Shown here piece after piece: positions 35,177 to 43,641 of a stretch of 64,000 nucleotides of DNA. This DNA comes from Halorussus ruber (GTDB lineage Archaea; Halobacteriota; Halobacteria; Halobacteriales; Haladaptataceae): NCBI RefSeq assembly GCF_004765785.1, contig NZ_SBIT01000001.1, positions 62,001-126,000 on the forward strand, given 5' to 3'. Position numbers and translations under genes: made by a program. The stretch's first letter is position 1, and every line of letters begins with the position of its first letter. The notes beneath the pieces are model-generated. The model had not been told where the DNA came from and ran no database searches. It saw nothing but the letters and a program-made list of their open reading frames with translations.

Positions 35177-35321
35177 GCTCAGGTATGTTTATCCCCCCTG
35201 CTTAAATCCGCCGGGTGCGCAGCGCGACGAATCTCTCCCACGAAAATTCCCCATGCGTCTCGGTGACGAATCGCCGGAAGATGAGAACTTTAAAGAGTAG
35301 CACCCACCTACTCGAAATCGA

Positions 35322-35473
35322 GCCCGGGTGGCTTAGCTGGACATAGCGCCGCACTCATAGGGTTACTGAGATTCGGTGCTCAGGCCTTGGAAGCCTCCCA
35401 TGCCCGAGAGGCCCGCCGAGCCTCGTACCTGGGTCATGCGGAGATCGAGGGTTCGGAGCCCTCCCCGGGCACT
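35322..35473 (+). tRNA. elongator tRNA-Met (CAT) with intron
   Basis: Acceptor GCCCGGG/CCCGGGC with discriminator A; anticodon stem CCGCA/TGCGG; T-arm GAGGG-TTCGGAG-CCCTC. The anticodon CAT (35356-35358) is followed by A37 and an intron of about 76 bases (35360-35435) in the canonical 37/38 position. Haloarchaeal elongator tRNA-Met genes typically carry an intron of this size, removed by the tRNA endonuclease at a bulge-helix-bulge. Intron ends are uncertain by a base. Confidence 0.93.
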
Positions 35474-35576
35474 TTTCCCCGAAATTCTTGTCGAACAGAG
35501 CCGTCTCTCCGACGTGACCTCGACTTTAGCAAGGTTCTAACCCGGAAAACGAGAACCGTCGAGCTGCGAGTGCGAC

Positions 35577-35723
35577 TCAGTCGCTTCTCGCCGCGGCCAG
35601 CGGTTCGTAGGACGCCGCACCGCAGTTCGGACACGTCTGCATGACCGGCGCAATCCCGTCGTCGGTGTCGCGGCCGACTCTGGTCTCACGACACTCCGTG
35701 CATTGGAGTCTGTGGACGACCAT
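35577..35723 (-). CDS. 48-residue two-CxxC zinc-ribbon micro-protein
   Basis: The frame reads MVVHRLQCTECRETRVGRDT through to a second pair TCPNCGAASYEPL. C8/C11 and C33/C36 form a classic zinc ribbon of 48 residues. Its stop at 35577 is clean. It starts 2 bases downstream of the stop of the DUF7344 gene on the same strand, so the two are probably cotranscribed. Confidence 0.75.
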   Translation of the reverse strand: MVVHRLQCTECRETRVGRDTDDGIAPVMQTCPNCGAASYEPLAAARSD

Positions 35724-35725
35724 CG

Positions 35726-36073
35726 TCAGACCCGGGCGAACACTCCGTCGCCGTCGACGAAGTTGGCGAGTTCGCTGGCGGCCTCGTCGAGTCGGTTCGT
35801 CGGCGCGACCGTCTCCTCGTCGTAGACGACCCAGCCCTCTTTGGCCAGCCGGGGGAGGTGGTTGTGGTGGAGCGAGATGCGAATCCGACGACGGACCTCC
35901 TCGGCGGCCTGGTCGTCGTCAGTCTCGGCCGTCGCCAGCGTCTCGGTCAACTGGTCGCGCTCGACCGACCCCGACTCGTGGAGGACCGCGACGAGCGTTC
36001 GGCGCACGGAGCTACTCAGTAGGTCGAAAGTCGCTTTTCGGTTCATGGATTCGGAGTTCGGTGTCGAGGGCAT
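35726..36073 (-). CDS. DUF7344 winged-helix protein
   Basis: The product is 115 residues from ATG at 36073, or 106 from the Met at 36046 (MNRKATFDLLSS). The domain LLSSSVRRTLVAVLHESG, then HHNHLPRLAKEGWVVYDEET, is the DUF7344 helix-turn-helix with the H-x-x-L-P-x-L-x-x-x-G-x-V motif. No membrane segment is present, unlike the paralogue at 18518. It is probably a DNA-binding regulator; the target is unknown. It is followed by a zinc-ribbon micro-protein. Confidence 0.8.
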   Translation of the reverse strand: MPSTPNSESMNRKATFDLLSSSVRRTLVAVLHESGSVERDQLTETLATAETDDDQAAEEVRRRIRISLHHNHLPRLAKEGWVVYDEETVAPTNRLDEAASELANFVDGDGVFARV

Positions 36074-36227
36074 GGCTTTCGATTCGTCGGTGCGGGGGTG
36101 CCCGCATCTATCGAGTCACCACTCAGCAGGACATCGTAAACGCCCCCGTCGCTCCCGACAGTTTCGACCGTTCCGCCAGTCTCGGAAATCAAGAAGTATC
36201 CGTCTCGCTATCCCCGACTCGGACGGC

Positions 36228-37415
36228 TCAATCCGCGAGTGTCAGCAGCTCTTTTTGGGGTTCGGTAAGCCACTCGGTCCCGCTCTCGGTCACTAGCACC
36301 ATCTCCTCCAGACCGAGGTACCCCCACTCAGTCGCCGCACCCAACTCCATCGTGTAAATCTCGCCCGCGCGAATCTCGCCTTCGGGCGCTGATCCGTACC
36401 GGTCCCATCGAGGTCCGAGCAGAGTGCCGCCGTCGTGGGCGTTCCGCCCGACTTGATGGCCGAAGGCGTGCTGGTACTCCGGCCAGCCGCGACCGGTTAG
36501 CTCCTCGCGCGCGGCCGAATCGACTTCGTAACCCTGCACGCCCGGCGCGATTTGCTCTCGCCCCGCCTCGATGGCGGCCCGGACGTCCGCGAACGCCTCG
36601 CGTAGCTCCTCGGGCGGTTCGGGATTCTCCTCCGACGGTCGGTAGAACAGTCGCTGCATGTCGGCGCTGTAACCGTCCTGCGTCACGCCGAAGTCGATGT
36701 GCAGGACCTCGCCCGCCGGAAGCGTCAGGTCGCCCGGCAGGGTGTGGCCGACTTCGCTCTCACCGCCCGCGTGGACCGTCGGACAGTAGTCCCAACTCCA
36801 CGCGCTCCCGAGGTCCCTGTCGTCCATCCGGGCGTGAAGCCAGTCGGAGACGTCGGCTTCGGTCCAGTCGGGGTCCCACCGGTCGGTCATGTCGTCGAGG
36901 AGGACCTCGGTGGTCTCGACCGCCTGCCGAACGCGGTCGCGCTCGGTGGCGGATTTGACCCCCCGGACTGCCGAAACTACGCCCTCGGCGCTCGTCAGCG
37001 CGTCCTCGTAGTCCGTTCCTTCGAGGAGGTCCCGCAGTCGGAGGTACATGCCGTGAGTCAGACCGTCGGCGGTGTTGTCGTCCCGCGAGTAGTTGACCGC
37101 GATCTCCTCGGGGTCGAGTTCGCCGAGCAGGTCGAGCAGTGGCTCCTCCAGCGACTCGTCGTAGGGGTGGACCTCGTGAGGCAGTTCGCGGGCGTTCGGC
37201 GCGTCGTGGCGGCCGATGACGACCGCCGACCGGCCCTCTTTCGAGACCAGAATTGCGGTCGGCCACACCACGTCGAACCCGAGCAGGAAGGGTAGACACG
37301 GCTCCGGAATTTCGGTCGTCTCCCGGCAGAAGGTGAGCCAGCAGTCTACGTCCTGTTCGGCCAGCACGTCGGCGGCCTGTTCGGTCTTCTCGGCGACGAG
37401 GTCGCTATCAGGCAT
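36228..37415 (-). CDS. M24 family metallopeptidase (Xaa-Pro peptidase-like)
   Basis: The 395-residue protein has an N-terminal creatinase-like domain (1-150) and a pita-bread catalytic domain. Metal ligands are visible: Asp in LHIDFGVTQDGY, Asp in SADMQRLF, His in HAFGHQVG, Glu in YTMELGAA and Glu in GLEEMVLV. Such enzymes cleave peptides before proline, but some M24 members hydrolyse other amides, so the substrate is open. The ATG at 37415 gives the normal length. It stands alone, followed by a terminator-poor spacer. Confidence 0.9.
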   Translation of the reverse strand: MPDSDLVAEKTEQAADVLAEQDVDCWLTFCRETTEIPEPCLPFLLGFDVVWPTAILVSKEGRSAVVIGRHDAPNARELPHEVHPYDESLEEPLLDLLGELDPEEIAVNYSRDDNTADGLTHGMYLRLRDLLEGTDYEDALTSAEGVVSAVRGVKSATERDRVRQAVETTEVLLDDMTDRWDPDWTEADVSDWLHARMDDRDLGSAWSWDYCPTVHAGGESEVGHTLPGDLTLPAGEVLHIDFGVTQDGYSADMQRLFYRPSEENPEPPEELREAFADVRAAIEAGREQIAPGVQGYEVDSAAREELTGRGWPEYQHAFGHQVGRNAHDGGTLLGPRWDRYGSAPEGEIRAGEIYTMELGAATEWGYLGLEEMVLVTESGTEWLTEPQKELLTLAD

Positions 37416-37472
37416 GGTACGTCACTGCGTACCGGTTCACAGGAGGACTCAAAGAACGTTCCGGCAGTCGCC

Positions 37473-37733
37473 TCAGTGGCCGTCTTCGTCGAGGTCCGAG
37501 GCCTCGACCCCACCATCGAGATACCGTCTGCCGAGTGGGCTGATGGTGTAGATGTCGCTTCCGAGGTGTTCGACCAGTCCGTGGGCCGCCAGCGTTCGAC
37601 AGCGCGCCGCGACCTCCTCGCGGGCGAGAGGCATCTGTTCGGTGATGGTGTTGAACGTGTCCTTGCGCTCGGCGCGGAGCAAGGCGAGCAAGTGGTCGTC
37701 CTCGGGTCGCATCCAGTCCGCCTGCTCGCTCAT
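37473..37733 (-). CDS. small winged-helix regulator (phiH1 repressor-like)
   Basis: The 86-residue product from MSEQADWMRP folds as a single winged helix: DDHLLALLRAERKDTFNTIT, then REEVAARCRTLAAHGLVEHL and YTISPLGRRYLDGG. This arrangement resembles the phage phiH1 repressor-like proteins that are abundant in haloarchaea. The DNA target is unknown. The longer start at 37763 adds a basic decapeptide and is possible. Its start is 270 bases from the IS1341-type element. Confidence 0.75.
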   Translation of the reverse strand: MSEQADWMRPEDDHLLALLRAERKDTFNTITEQMPLAREEVAARCRTLAAHGLVEHLGSDIYTISPLGRRYLDGGVEASDLDEDGH

Positions 37734-37763
37734 ACGACTAGCTCGTTCGCTCGGCCTCTTCAT

Positions 37764-38012
37764 AGAGACGGTAGTGAGGATACCCCGTCGTTTACGGCGG
37801 AGAAGAATCGCGTTCGCTCAGTCACTCGGTTCGGGTTCTGGGTGGCTATCTGTCCTCCACTCCTGAATCTTACCTTTGCTTCTTGTCGCACGAGCCCGGG
37901 CCACGTTAGCCGGTGTGCGTCTTTCACCGTGTTCAATCGTTCGTCCTCGTCTTCGCTGACGTCGAGATTCTGGTTCGTGCATAGTGTATGTATCGTCACT
38001 TTTACCTAGATT
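37764..38012. other. spacer before the IS1341-type element
   Basis: No gene is seen in this 249-base spacer. The likely left end of the insertion element falls near its right-hand side (around 37975-38010, with tatgtatcgtcacttttacc), but its exact boundary cannot be fixed without an empty site. Confidence 0.4.
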
Positions 38013-38030
38013 GTGTTCTATTGGTTGGTT

Positions 38031-39261
38031 GTGGCCGCGACTGTCACGAAAACGCTGGAAGCCACGCTCGCGCCACCGACAGCGCACAAAGAGCGACGGC
38101 TTCAACGAACCGTGGCGACGTATCGTCGCGCCCTCGAAGATGCCTTCGAGAGCGGCGCAGACACCCAGACAGCGGTCAACGACGTGGTGACGCCATACAC
38201 GCTCACGTCCTACGCCAAGGATGTGCTCAAATCCTACGTCCCGCAACTCCGCCGGACGTACAACGCCGGAGACATCGAAGACGACCACCCAGTTCGGTTC
38301 ACGAACCGAGGCTGGCGACTCGACCACTCCGAGGACCGCGCACGAGTTCTGCTGGCGCGTCCCGCAGGCGGGGCGTGGTAACGCCTTCTGGATTCCGCTC
38401 CGCATCAATCCCGCCCAACGCGAGTTGTGGGGCGACCTCCTCGACGGCGACGTGTCGGTCGGCGAGTTCCGACTGCAAGAACACCGCACGACGTGGGTGT
38501 TGCACGTCACCGTCGAGTATGCGGTCGCGGACCCAGACGTACCGGACGACCCGACGCCGGTCGGGTTCGACATCGGTGAGGCCAATCTCCTGACGGGCTG
38601 TGCCCTTCAGGACGATACTCCGACCCAACCCATGCTGTTCGACGGTGGACGCGCCCGACACCTCCGCAAGGAGATGTTCACGACCCTCCGCCGTCTGCAA
38701 GAACGTGACGCCGACTGGCGGATTGACGAGCGGTTCGACTACTACCAGAACGCTTTGACGGACATCGTGGAGACGGCGACTCGACAGGCGGTCGAGTACG
38801 CCCAACGCTTCGAGAACCCGGTTATCGTTCTCGAAGACCTGTCGTACATCCGTGAGTCGATGGACTACGGCAAATACATGAACCGGCGTCTGCATTCGTG
38901 GGCGTTTGCTCGACTCGCTGGTCGAATCGAGGACAAGGCCCGCGAGGAGGGTATCCCGGTTCGGTTCGTCAATCCGGCGTACACGAGTCAGACCTGCCAC
39001 GAGTGCGGGCACGTCGGTCAGCGGAACACCCAAGCGACGTTTCGCTGCCCGAACGACGACTGTTGGGTGTCGGAGTATCACGGAGACATCAACGCGAGTG
39101 TGAACATCGCTACGCGCTTCGACCGGTGGGGAGAGAGGTGTGCGCTGAAACCGGACACCGATGACTCGCCTCGGGATGGGAGTGCTTGTGACAGCACCAC
39201 AGGACACCGCACGCCGAGTCCGAAACCCGGACAGATGACGCGTGCGGAACCGTCGTCCTGA
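38031..39261 (+). pseudogene. tnpB: RNA-guided nuclease TnpB, one frameshift
   Basis: The first part (GTG 38031, ...TKTLEATLAPPTAHKERRL through WRLDHSED) and the second part (HEFCWRVPQAGRGNAFWIPL to the stop at 39261) are in different frames. The join near 38339-38344 reads CGCGCACGAG where CGCGCACACGAG is expected, a two-base loss in a CA repeat. Everything else is intact: RuvC Asp in GFDIGEANLL, Glu in VIVLEDLSYI, Asp in HGDINASVN, and the zinc ribbon CHECG...CPNDDC. It therefore looks recently inactivated, or a sequencing error. The start is an estimate: a GTG at 38013 is also possible. Confidence 0.85.
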
Positions 39262-39324
39262 AACCTCCAGCGCGAGGCCGTCCTTGTAGGAGGCCCCGCC
39301 CTTCAGGGCGGGTGAGGATGTCAC
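39150..39324 (+). ncRNA. candidate omega-RNA scaffold at the tnpB 3' end
   Basis: In IS605-group elements the guide RNA overlaps the 3' end of tnpB and the right end; the bases directly outside the element act as guide. Here the terminal hairpin (39295-39312) and end motif are in place, so the bases after about 39324 (starting cctttgcgagg) would be the guide. Presence of a transcript is inferred from family knowledge only. Confidence 0.4.
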
Positions 39325-39616
39325 CCTTTGCGAGGGCTCGACGCCGAGCGTAACCTCGACGTTGTCGCGGGCTATCGGCCCACAGGCAAGGCCTGATTAC
39401 CGAGAGCGCCTCCGAGTATGGCGGCATTTCTCATGTCGGATTAGGCGAGAGAAAAACGCTTAGAGCCGGTTTTAAATTTTATGAACGGTTTAGAGCCTGT
39501 TTTGAAAGGTGTTTCTTCACACATCGTTGGCGGTGAACGGTTCTGAAATCGCGCTAACGCTCGGCCCGTTATATGACCCCTGCCGTGTAACGAACGAGTG
39601 AGGTCGAGACGTCCCC
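39325..39616. other. spacer right of the IS element
   Basis: The 292 bases downstream of the insertion show no supported gene. The stretch from 39430 to 39560 is AT-rich, with two related segments (ttagagccggttttaaa at about 39460 and ttagagcctgttttgaaa at about 39489) that form a diverged direct repeat. Confidence 0.5.
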
Positions 39617-39910
39617 ATGAGCGAATCTTCCCTCCAAAACGAAAACGGCTCCATCACCTCCCCCGCGGACGCCGGCGAGGCGACCGCTGGGCGAACCAAA
39701 CTGGCCGCGATGTACGACCGCTACCAAGAACACGCCCTCACGACGCCCTTCGAGGTCGTGGGCTTCTGGTCGGCGATCGCGCTGCCCTTCCTCTACCTGC
39801 CGCTCCTGCTCTCGGGCATCTCCACGCAGGGCGAGTTGCTGACCTTCATCGGCCTGCTCGCGCTGAACGTCGCGGCCCTCCTCGCAGGTCACGGCCACAA
39901 GAGCGAGTAA
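39617..39910 (+). CDS. small membrane protein, hypothetical
   Basis: The 97-residue protein has a hydrophilic N-terminus (1-45) and two membrane helices (about 46-68 and 72-92) ending HGHKSE. LTTPFEVVGFWSAIALPFLY is the most distinctive segment. No function is recognised; two-helix proteins of this layout are widespread in haloarchaea. It is preceded by about 50 bases with a weak TATA-like TTATATG at about 39568. Confidence 0.7.
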   Translation: MSESSLQNENGSITSPADAGEATAGRTKLAAMYDRYQEHALTTPFEVVGFWSAIALPFLYLPLLLSGISTQGELLTFIGLLALNVAALLAGHGHKSE

Positions 39911-40039
39911 CGCTTCGGCCCTCCGCCACGTTCGGACCGCTGTTCGGCCGCCCTCCTGCTGTTCCGCCCTCCCGCTGCTCCGACGCGGTCCCGCATCCTC
40001 GCCGCCCCGATTTCGGCCTTTCCGTTTCGGCTTCTCGTC

Positions 40040-40270
40040 CTATCGCTCGTCCAGATACCGCGGCACCAACAGCGTCAATCCCGCCAGCGAAACCGCTGGA
40101 TGCGACAGCGTCTCGACGCCGAAAAAGTAGAGCGCGCTGTTCACGGCGACGACCGCCAGTCCGACGACGAAGAGCGCGGTCGCGGCCCGCGACAAGTGGC
40201 TCTGCGAGGAGGCTCCCGATTGGTCCCGCTCGGGCGCGAACCCCGGAAACTCGTTGCCCCGTTCGGTCAT
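40040..40270 (-). CDS. small membrane protein, hypothetical
   Basis: The 76-residue protein has a hydrophilic N-terminal third and two hydrophobic stretches (about 30-50 and 55-70), ending PRYLDER. Start at 40270 (MTERGNEFPG). The frame has haloarchaeal codon use. No family is recognised. It lies 50 bases beyond the EamA transporter start region on the same strand, though separate transcription is likely given the order. Confidence 0.6.
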   Translation of the reverse strand: MTERGNEFPGFAPERDQSGASSQSHLSRAATALFVVGLAVVAVNSALYFFGVETLSHPAVSLAGLTLLVPRYLDER

Positions 40271-40319
40271 TGCTCCGTGGTGTTCGGCCGGAGGCTAAAG
40301 TCCTTGTGGAGTCACGGCG

Positions 40320-41252
40320 CTACTGGCGCGAGACGACGGACCGAAGTTTAGGGAGTTCGCGGGCCAGCGCCTCGCGTTTCACCAGACAGAACCCGGCGAA
40401 GATGACGAGAAAGCCCGCGACCGTGGTGAGGTCGATGACCTCGTTCAGGAACCACCACCCCGAGAGCGCGGCGAAAATCGGCGCGACGTAGGAGACGAGG
40501 TTGATTTCGATGGGACCGAGACGCTCCAGCAGGTCGAAGTAGACCAGAAAGCCGAGTGCGCTCGCGGCGATGGAGAGGTACGCCATCGCCCAGACGGCCT
40601 CGGGGGTCCACTGCACCGCGGCGAAGGATTCGCTCGGTCGGGCGACGCTCACGGCGTGCATCAGCAGCGCGCCCAGAAGCATCGACCACGCTTCCATCGT
40701 CTCGATGGGAAGTTGGGCCTCGATGCGCCGGGTCAGGACACTCCCCAACGCGAACGACGCCGCGGCCGCGAAGACCAGCAGTTCGCCGACGACGCCCGAG
40801 GTCAGGAGGTTGTTCGGGTCCGGGTCGCTCAGGACGACGACGCCGACCAGTCCCAACAGCAACCCGGCGATTCCCGCGGGAGTCAGACGCTCGCTGGGGA
40901 GGAGCGCCCGAGCGAACCCGGTGGTCAGGACTGGGTTGAGGCTGACGACGACCGCGGCGACGGCGCTGGTGACGCCCGCGTACCCCTCGCCGACGAAGAG
41001 GAGAGCGTGGTAGGCGGCGATCATCAGGCTTCCGCCGACCAGCACCAGCGACCACTCGCCGCGGGTCCGGGGTCGCCACCGGTCGGTGGCGTAGACGGCG
41101 TAGGCCAGCATCAGCACGCCCGCGATGTCGTAGCGAATCGCGGCGAAGAGGACCGGCGGGAAGTAGGCGAGTCCGGCCTTGATGGCCATGAACGCCGACC
41201 CCCAGACCGCGGCCAGCGCGACGAACAGCGCGAAGTCCCGGTATCTGCTCAC
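40320..41252 (-). CDS. EamA/DMT family transporter
   Basis: The 310-residue protein has ten predicted membrane helices in two EamA repeats. WGSAFMAIKAGLAYFPPVLF, at the N-terminus, and ALGFLVYFDLLERLGP in the second repeat are typical. Drug/metabolite transporters export small solutes; the substrate cannot be read from sequence. The start is GTG at 41252 (SRYRDFALFVAL), because the upstream in-frame extension reads through a repeat-rich spacer. The gene is followed by the small membrane protein at 40040-40270. Confidence 0.88.
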   Translation of the reverse strand: MSRYRDFALFVALAAVWGSAFMAIKAGLAYFPPVLFAAIRYDIAGVLMLAYAVYATDRWRPRTRGEWSLVLVGGSLMIAAYHALLFVGEGYAGVTSAVAAVVVSLNPVLTTGFARALLPSERLTPAGIAGLLLGLVGVVVLSDPDPNNLLTSGVVGELLVFAAAASFALGSVLTRRIEAQLPIETMEAWSMLLGALLMHAVSVARPSESFAAVQWTPEAVWAMAYLSIAASALGFLVYFDLLERLGPIEINLVSYVAPIFAALSGWWFLNEVIDLTTVAGFLVIFAGFCLVKREALARELPKLRSVVSRQ

Positions 41253-41531
41253 GTTCAAACTGGCCCTCCCCGGAGGGTCAACGTTTCGATGGGTGCCAGC
41301 GTTTGCCGGTTGCGAGAAATGAAGTTGTCCTCCGGCGCGGAGAGCGTCGAATATCCCACTCAGCGACCGCCGGGAGACAACCCGCGTCTTCCGAGCCATT
41401 GCCTCGCTCCGCTCAGCAAGACTCCGCTCACGTGACCGCGATCGGGCGGGAGTTTTCTAAAACGTCACCACCCAATTCTGGGTAGTTGTCTCCGCCGAAG
41501 AAGCGACGCTCGAGAAGCTAACGTCGCTTGA
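41253..41531. other. spacer with a family-H hairpin
   Basis: The 279-base gap between the EamA gene start and the CBS gene end contains the family-H hairpin copy 4 (41373-41393) and no supported gene. Confidence 0.5.
41373..41393 (+). repeat. family-H hairpin, copy 4
   Basis: GGGAGAC/GTCTTCC stem with one G-T wobble around the loop AACCCGC, followed by GAGCC, as in copies 3 and 5. Confidence 0.6.
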
Positions 41532-42041
41532 CTACAACCCGACCTCTCCCTTCCGACGCTCGTCCCGAACCGCGCGAAGCACGTCTTGGCGGGCCACGAT
41601 GCCCAGCAGTTTCCCGTCGTCGTCCACGACCGGCAGGCGGTTGATGTCCCGTTCGTCGTCGGCCAGCAAGTCGAGGAGGCGGTCGAAGTCGTCGTCGGGG
41701 CGGACCGTCACCACGTCGTCGGTCATGACGGTGCTGACGGGCTTGCCGGCGTGTTTCAGCAGGTCGAGTTCCCTGTCGAGGTCGTCCCACGAGAGGTCGA
41801 TGGCGTATTCGAGCGTCTCGAGGAAGGGCGGGAGGCCGACCGGAATCCAGAGGGTGCGGTCGCTCGGCTGGAAGATGTGAACGAGGTCGTGTTGGGTCAC
41901 GATACCCACGACTCGGTCGTCGTCGTCCACGACCGGGAAGCCGTTGAAGTCCGCGCTCCCGAGGCGCGTCAGGACCTCGCTTATCTCGTCGTCGCGGTGG
42001 ACCGTCTCTACGTCGGTCGTCATCAGGTCGCGTGCGTTCAT
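41532..42041 (-). CDS. two-CBS-domain protein
   Basis: The 169-residue stand-alone Bateman module has CBS1 (MNARDLMTTDVETVHRDDEI, then FNGFPVVDDDDRVVGIVTQ) and CBS2 (VSTVMTDDVVTVRPDDDFD, then INRLPVVDDDGKLLGIVAR). A longer linker joins them (IFQPSDRTLWIPVGLPP), similar to bacterial regulators with an inserted segment between CBS pairs. It binds adenine nucleotides by family knowledge; the partner is unknown. Start ATG 42041. Confidence 0.9.
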   Translation of the reverse strand: MNARDLMTTDVETVHRDDEISEVLTRLGSADFNGFPVVDDDDRVVGIVTQHDLVHIFQPSDRTLWIPVGLPPFLETLEYAIDLSWDDLDRELDLLKHAGKPVSTVMTDDVVTVRPDDDFDRLLDLLADDERDINRLPVVDDDGKLLGIVARQDVLRAVRDERRKGEVGL

Positions 42042-42421
42042 GGTCGATACCGAGGAGTCGCCGGTCCGTATCGTTTCCGGTTGCGCGACTGAGACGGGTT
42101 TCGGCGGCTATCGGTGCGTCTCTCGTCCGTCGCTCCGCGACCGCTGGCGTCGGCCGGTCGCTGCAGCGCACTCCCTAAAGACAACTATACATTTCTTAAG
42201 GGACTAAAGTCCTATTCTTAGCACGTGTATAAATTGCTCTAGTCCGAACCTCGAACGTGCGAGGGTTGAAATACGAGGACGGGACCAACCCGTGGCGTGC
42301 CTCCTCGACGGACCCACGAGTCGGCGACCACCTGTCCCGCGCTACTCGTGAGTGTCCTCGCCGCACTGAGCCAGCGCCTCCTCGGGCAAACCTTACCCTT
42401 GCTCCGGTCGTCTCTTGGGCT
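42042..42421. other. 380-base intergenic region
   Basis: No gene is supported in this region. Around 42180-42240 it is AT-rich, with the 12-base palindrome GGACT-aa-AGTCC (42201-42212) and GTGTATAAATT (about 42225-42235), which could be a TATA box. If used on the plus strand, the mRNA for the zinc-finger gene would have a leader of about 165 bases. Confidence 0.5.
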
Positions 42422-42559
42422 ATGGGCGAACACGAGGAGTCAGAGCGAGGCGGTTCGGAGATGGAACAGCAGGAGTACGTCTGCGAAGCCTGCGGCGAAC
42501 CGTTCGATTCCGAGGAGGAACTTCGCAAGCACATGCGCGCCGTGGGCTTGGTCGAGTAG
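42422..42559 (+). CDS. 45-residue C2H2-like zinc-finger micro-protein
   Basis: The frame from ATG 42422 ends YVCEACGEPFDSEEELRKH plus a short tail. CxxC and the helix LRKH supply three ligands of a C2H2 finger; the second His expected 3-5 residues later is absent (MRAVGLVE), so the fourth ligand, if any, must be supplied otherwise. The N-terminal 20 residues are acidic and disordered. Function unknown. Confidence 0.7.
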   Translation: MGEHEESERGGSEMEQQEYVCEACGEPFDSEEELRKHMRAVGLVE

Positions 42560-42859
42560 CCCGGTTTCTCCTCGCTCGGGAGCGGGGTCGAACTGGCCGC
42601 GCGAGCGGCCGCCGGAGTGGCTACAGAAACCCCCGCCGCCAGATTGGAATCGGCGAACGTCAGCCCTGTCGAGCGTCGGCCATCGACGGCCGAGTGGCGA
42701 CGCTCGCCGGTGGCTCTCGACACGCCGGCGGGGGGGCTCCCCCCCCCCCCCGGGGGGGGCCCCCCGCGGCGGGGGGGCCCCCCGACCCCGTGGACGGAGA
42801 GCCGTACCGCGGGAACCGGATAGCCGCGGCTCCGTCCGGAATCGGCCGCTCGGAGTCGG
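42560..42859. other. GC-extreme spacer with homopolymer tracts
   Basis: The 300-base gap contains no supported gene. It is dominated by alternating runs of G and C at about 42729-42786 that are mutually complementary. Open frames over it code for Gly/Pro/Arg repeats only. Confidence 0.5.
42729..42786. repeat. alternating poly-G/poly-C tract
   Basis: Four blocks of seven or more G or C (with runs of up to about thirteen C) follow each other with almost no other base, able to form long hairpins or G-quadruplexes. Runs this long are rare in coding-dense haloarchaeal DNA and are error-prone in sequencing, so their exact length should be treated with caution. Confidence 0.6.
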
Positions 42860-43510
42860 TCAGTCGCTGGCTCGCGAGTCGCTGGCCCGCCGGTCGGCCC
42901 GCGACGGCGGCGGAATTTGGGATTCGCTGGACTCCGGGCACTCGGGGAGGAGACACCGGTCGGTCTGGCGATTGACGTGGGCGTACTCCTCGGGAGCGTT
43001 GGCCAGCGCGTGGGCCGGGTTCTGGTCGCTTTCGAGGACCGCCGCGCGGACCTCGCCGAATCGGCAGACTCGAGCGCGAATTCCTCGCCAGTGGTTGCGC
43101 CCCTCCGGCGGAACCGTGAGTTTCCGCGGGGGCGTGTGGTCGGTCCGGCGGGTCGCCAGCGTCGCGCTGTTGACGTTCGCGGCGAGGTCGTCGTGGTCAA
43201 CGAGGACGCCGACGTGGGACCCCGGTGGTGCGCGCGCCGCCAGTACGTCGAGTCCGAGGTGGAGCGCCCGATACTCGGCGATGTTGTTGTCCGCGACCGA
43301 GTCGTCGGGGACCGAGAGGCGCGCGACCTGCTCGCCGTCTCGCGTTTCGATGATAGCGCCCAGTCCACCCTCGTCGCTGTCGAGGTTGTACGAACCGTCG
43401 GTGGCGACGTAGAAATCGCGGTGATGCGTCCGCGGCGGGTGAGCGATGTGCGGCGTGGGCGATTCGTCGAACAATGCCCGGAGCGGGGAGGAACGGCCGT
43501 GAACGGCCAT
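42860..43510 (-). CDS. rnhA: ribonuclease HI family protein
   Basis: The 216-residue protein has the RNase HI acidic residues: Asp in DFYVATDGSYNLD, Glu in NNIAEYRALHLGL, Asp in VGVLVDHDDLA, and a last acidic position near ESDQNPAHALAN. It cleaves RNA in RNA-DNA hybrids. The N-terminal 30 residues carry a HRDFYV approach to the first strand, and the C-terminal 35 residues are a disordered Ser/Asp/Arg tail. Start ATG 43510 follows a divergent spacer shared with the ABC transporter operon. Confidence 0.9.
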   Translation of the reverse strand: MAVHGRSSPLRALFDESPTPHIAHPPRTHHRDFYVATDGSYNLDSDEGGLGAIIETRDGEQVARLSVPDDSVADNNIAEYRALHLGLDVLAARAPPGSHVGVLVDHDDLAANVNSATLATRRTDHTPPRKLTVPPEGRNHWRGIRARVCRFGEVRAAVLESDQNPAHALANAPEEYAHVNRQTDRCLLPECPESSESQIPPPSRADRRASDSRASD

Positions 43511-43590
43511 ATATCACGTATCGTTTCCCGACAACTTAAACTTACGGCCCAGAACCGCTGACAGGTCATACGAACCCGGAGACCGGCGAA

Positions 43591-43641
43591 TGGTGTGGTT
43601 CACCACAGCATATTTATGCCCCAGTAGATGTTGTACTGGAT
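43591..43641 (+). promoter_or_regulatory. promoter and possible operator of the ABC transporter operon
   Basis: CATATTTATG (43609-43618) is a TATA box about 29 bases before the ATG at 43642, implying a leaderless mRNA. Just upstream, TGGTG-tggtt-CACCA (43591-43605) is a palindrome that would cover the BRE region, a plausible repressor or activator site. Confidence 0.55.

Larger units (their letters stand above)
38013..39324 (+). mobile_element. IS200/IS605-group (IS1341-type) insertion element with tnpB only
   Basis: The element consists of a tnpB pseudogene followed by a right end containing a GC hairpin CCCGCCC-ttca-GGGCGGG (39295-39312) and terminating near TGAGGATGTCAC (39313-39324), as common in haloarchaeal IS1341-type elements. 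No tnpA (Y1 transposase) is present, so mobility would need help in trans. The left boundary is uncertain. Confidence 0.75.

Noticed and set aside
42660-42956. Gly/Pro-rich frames over the G/C tract
   Set aside because: Translation of homopolymer runs only; overlaps rnhA in another frame.
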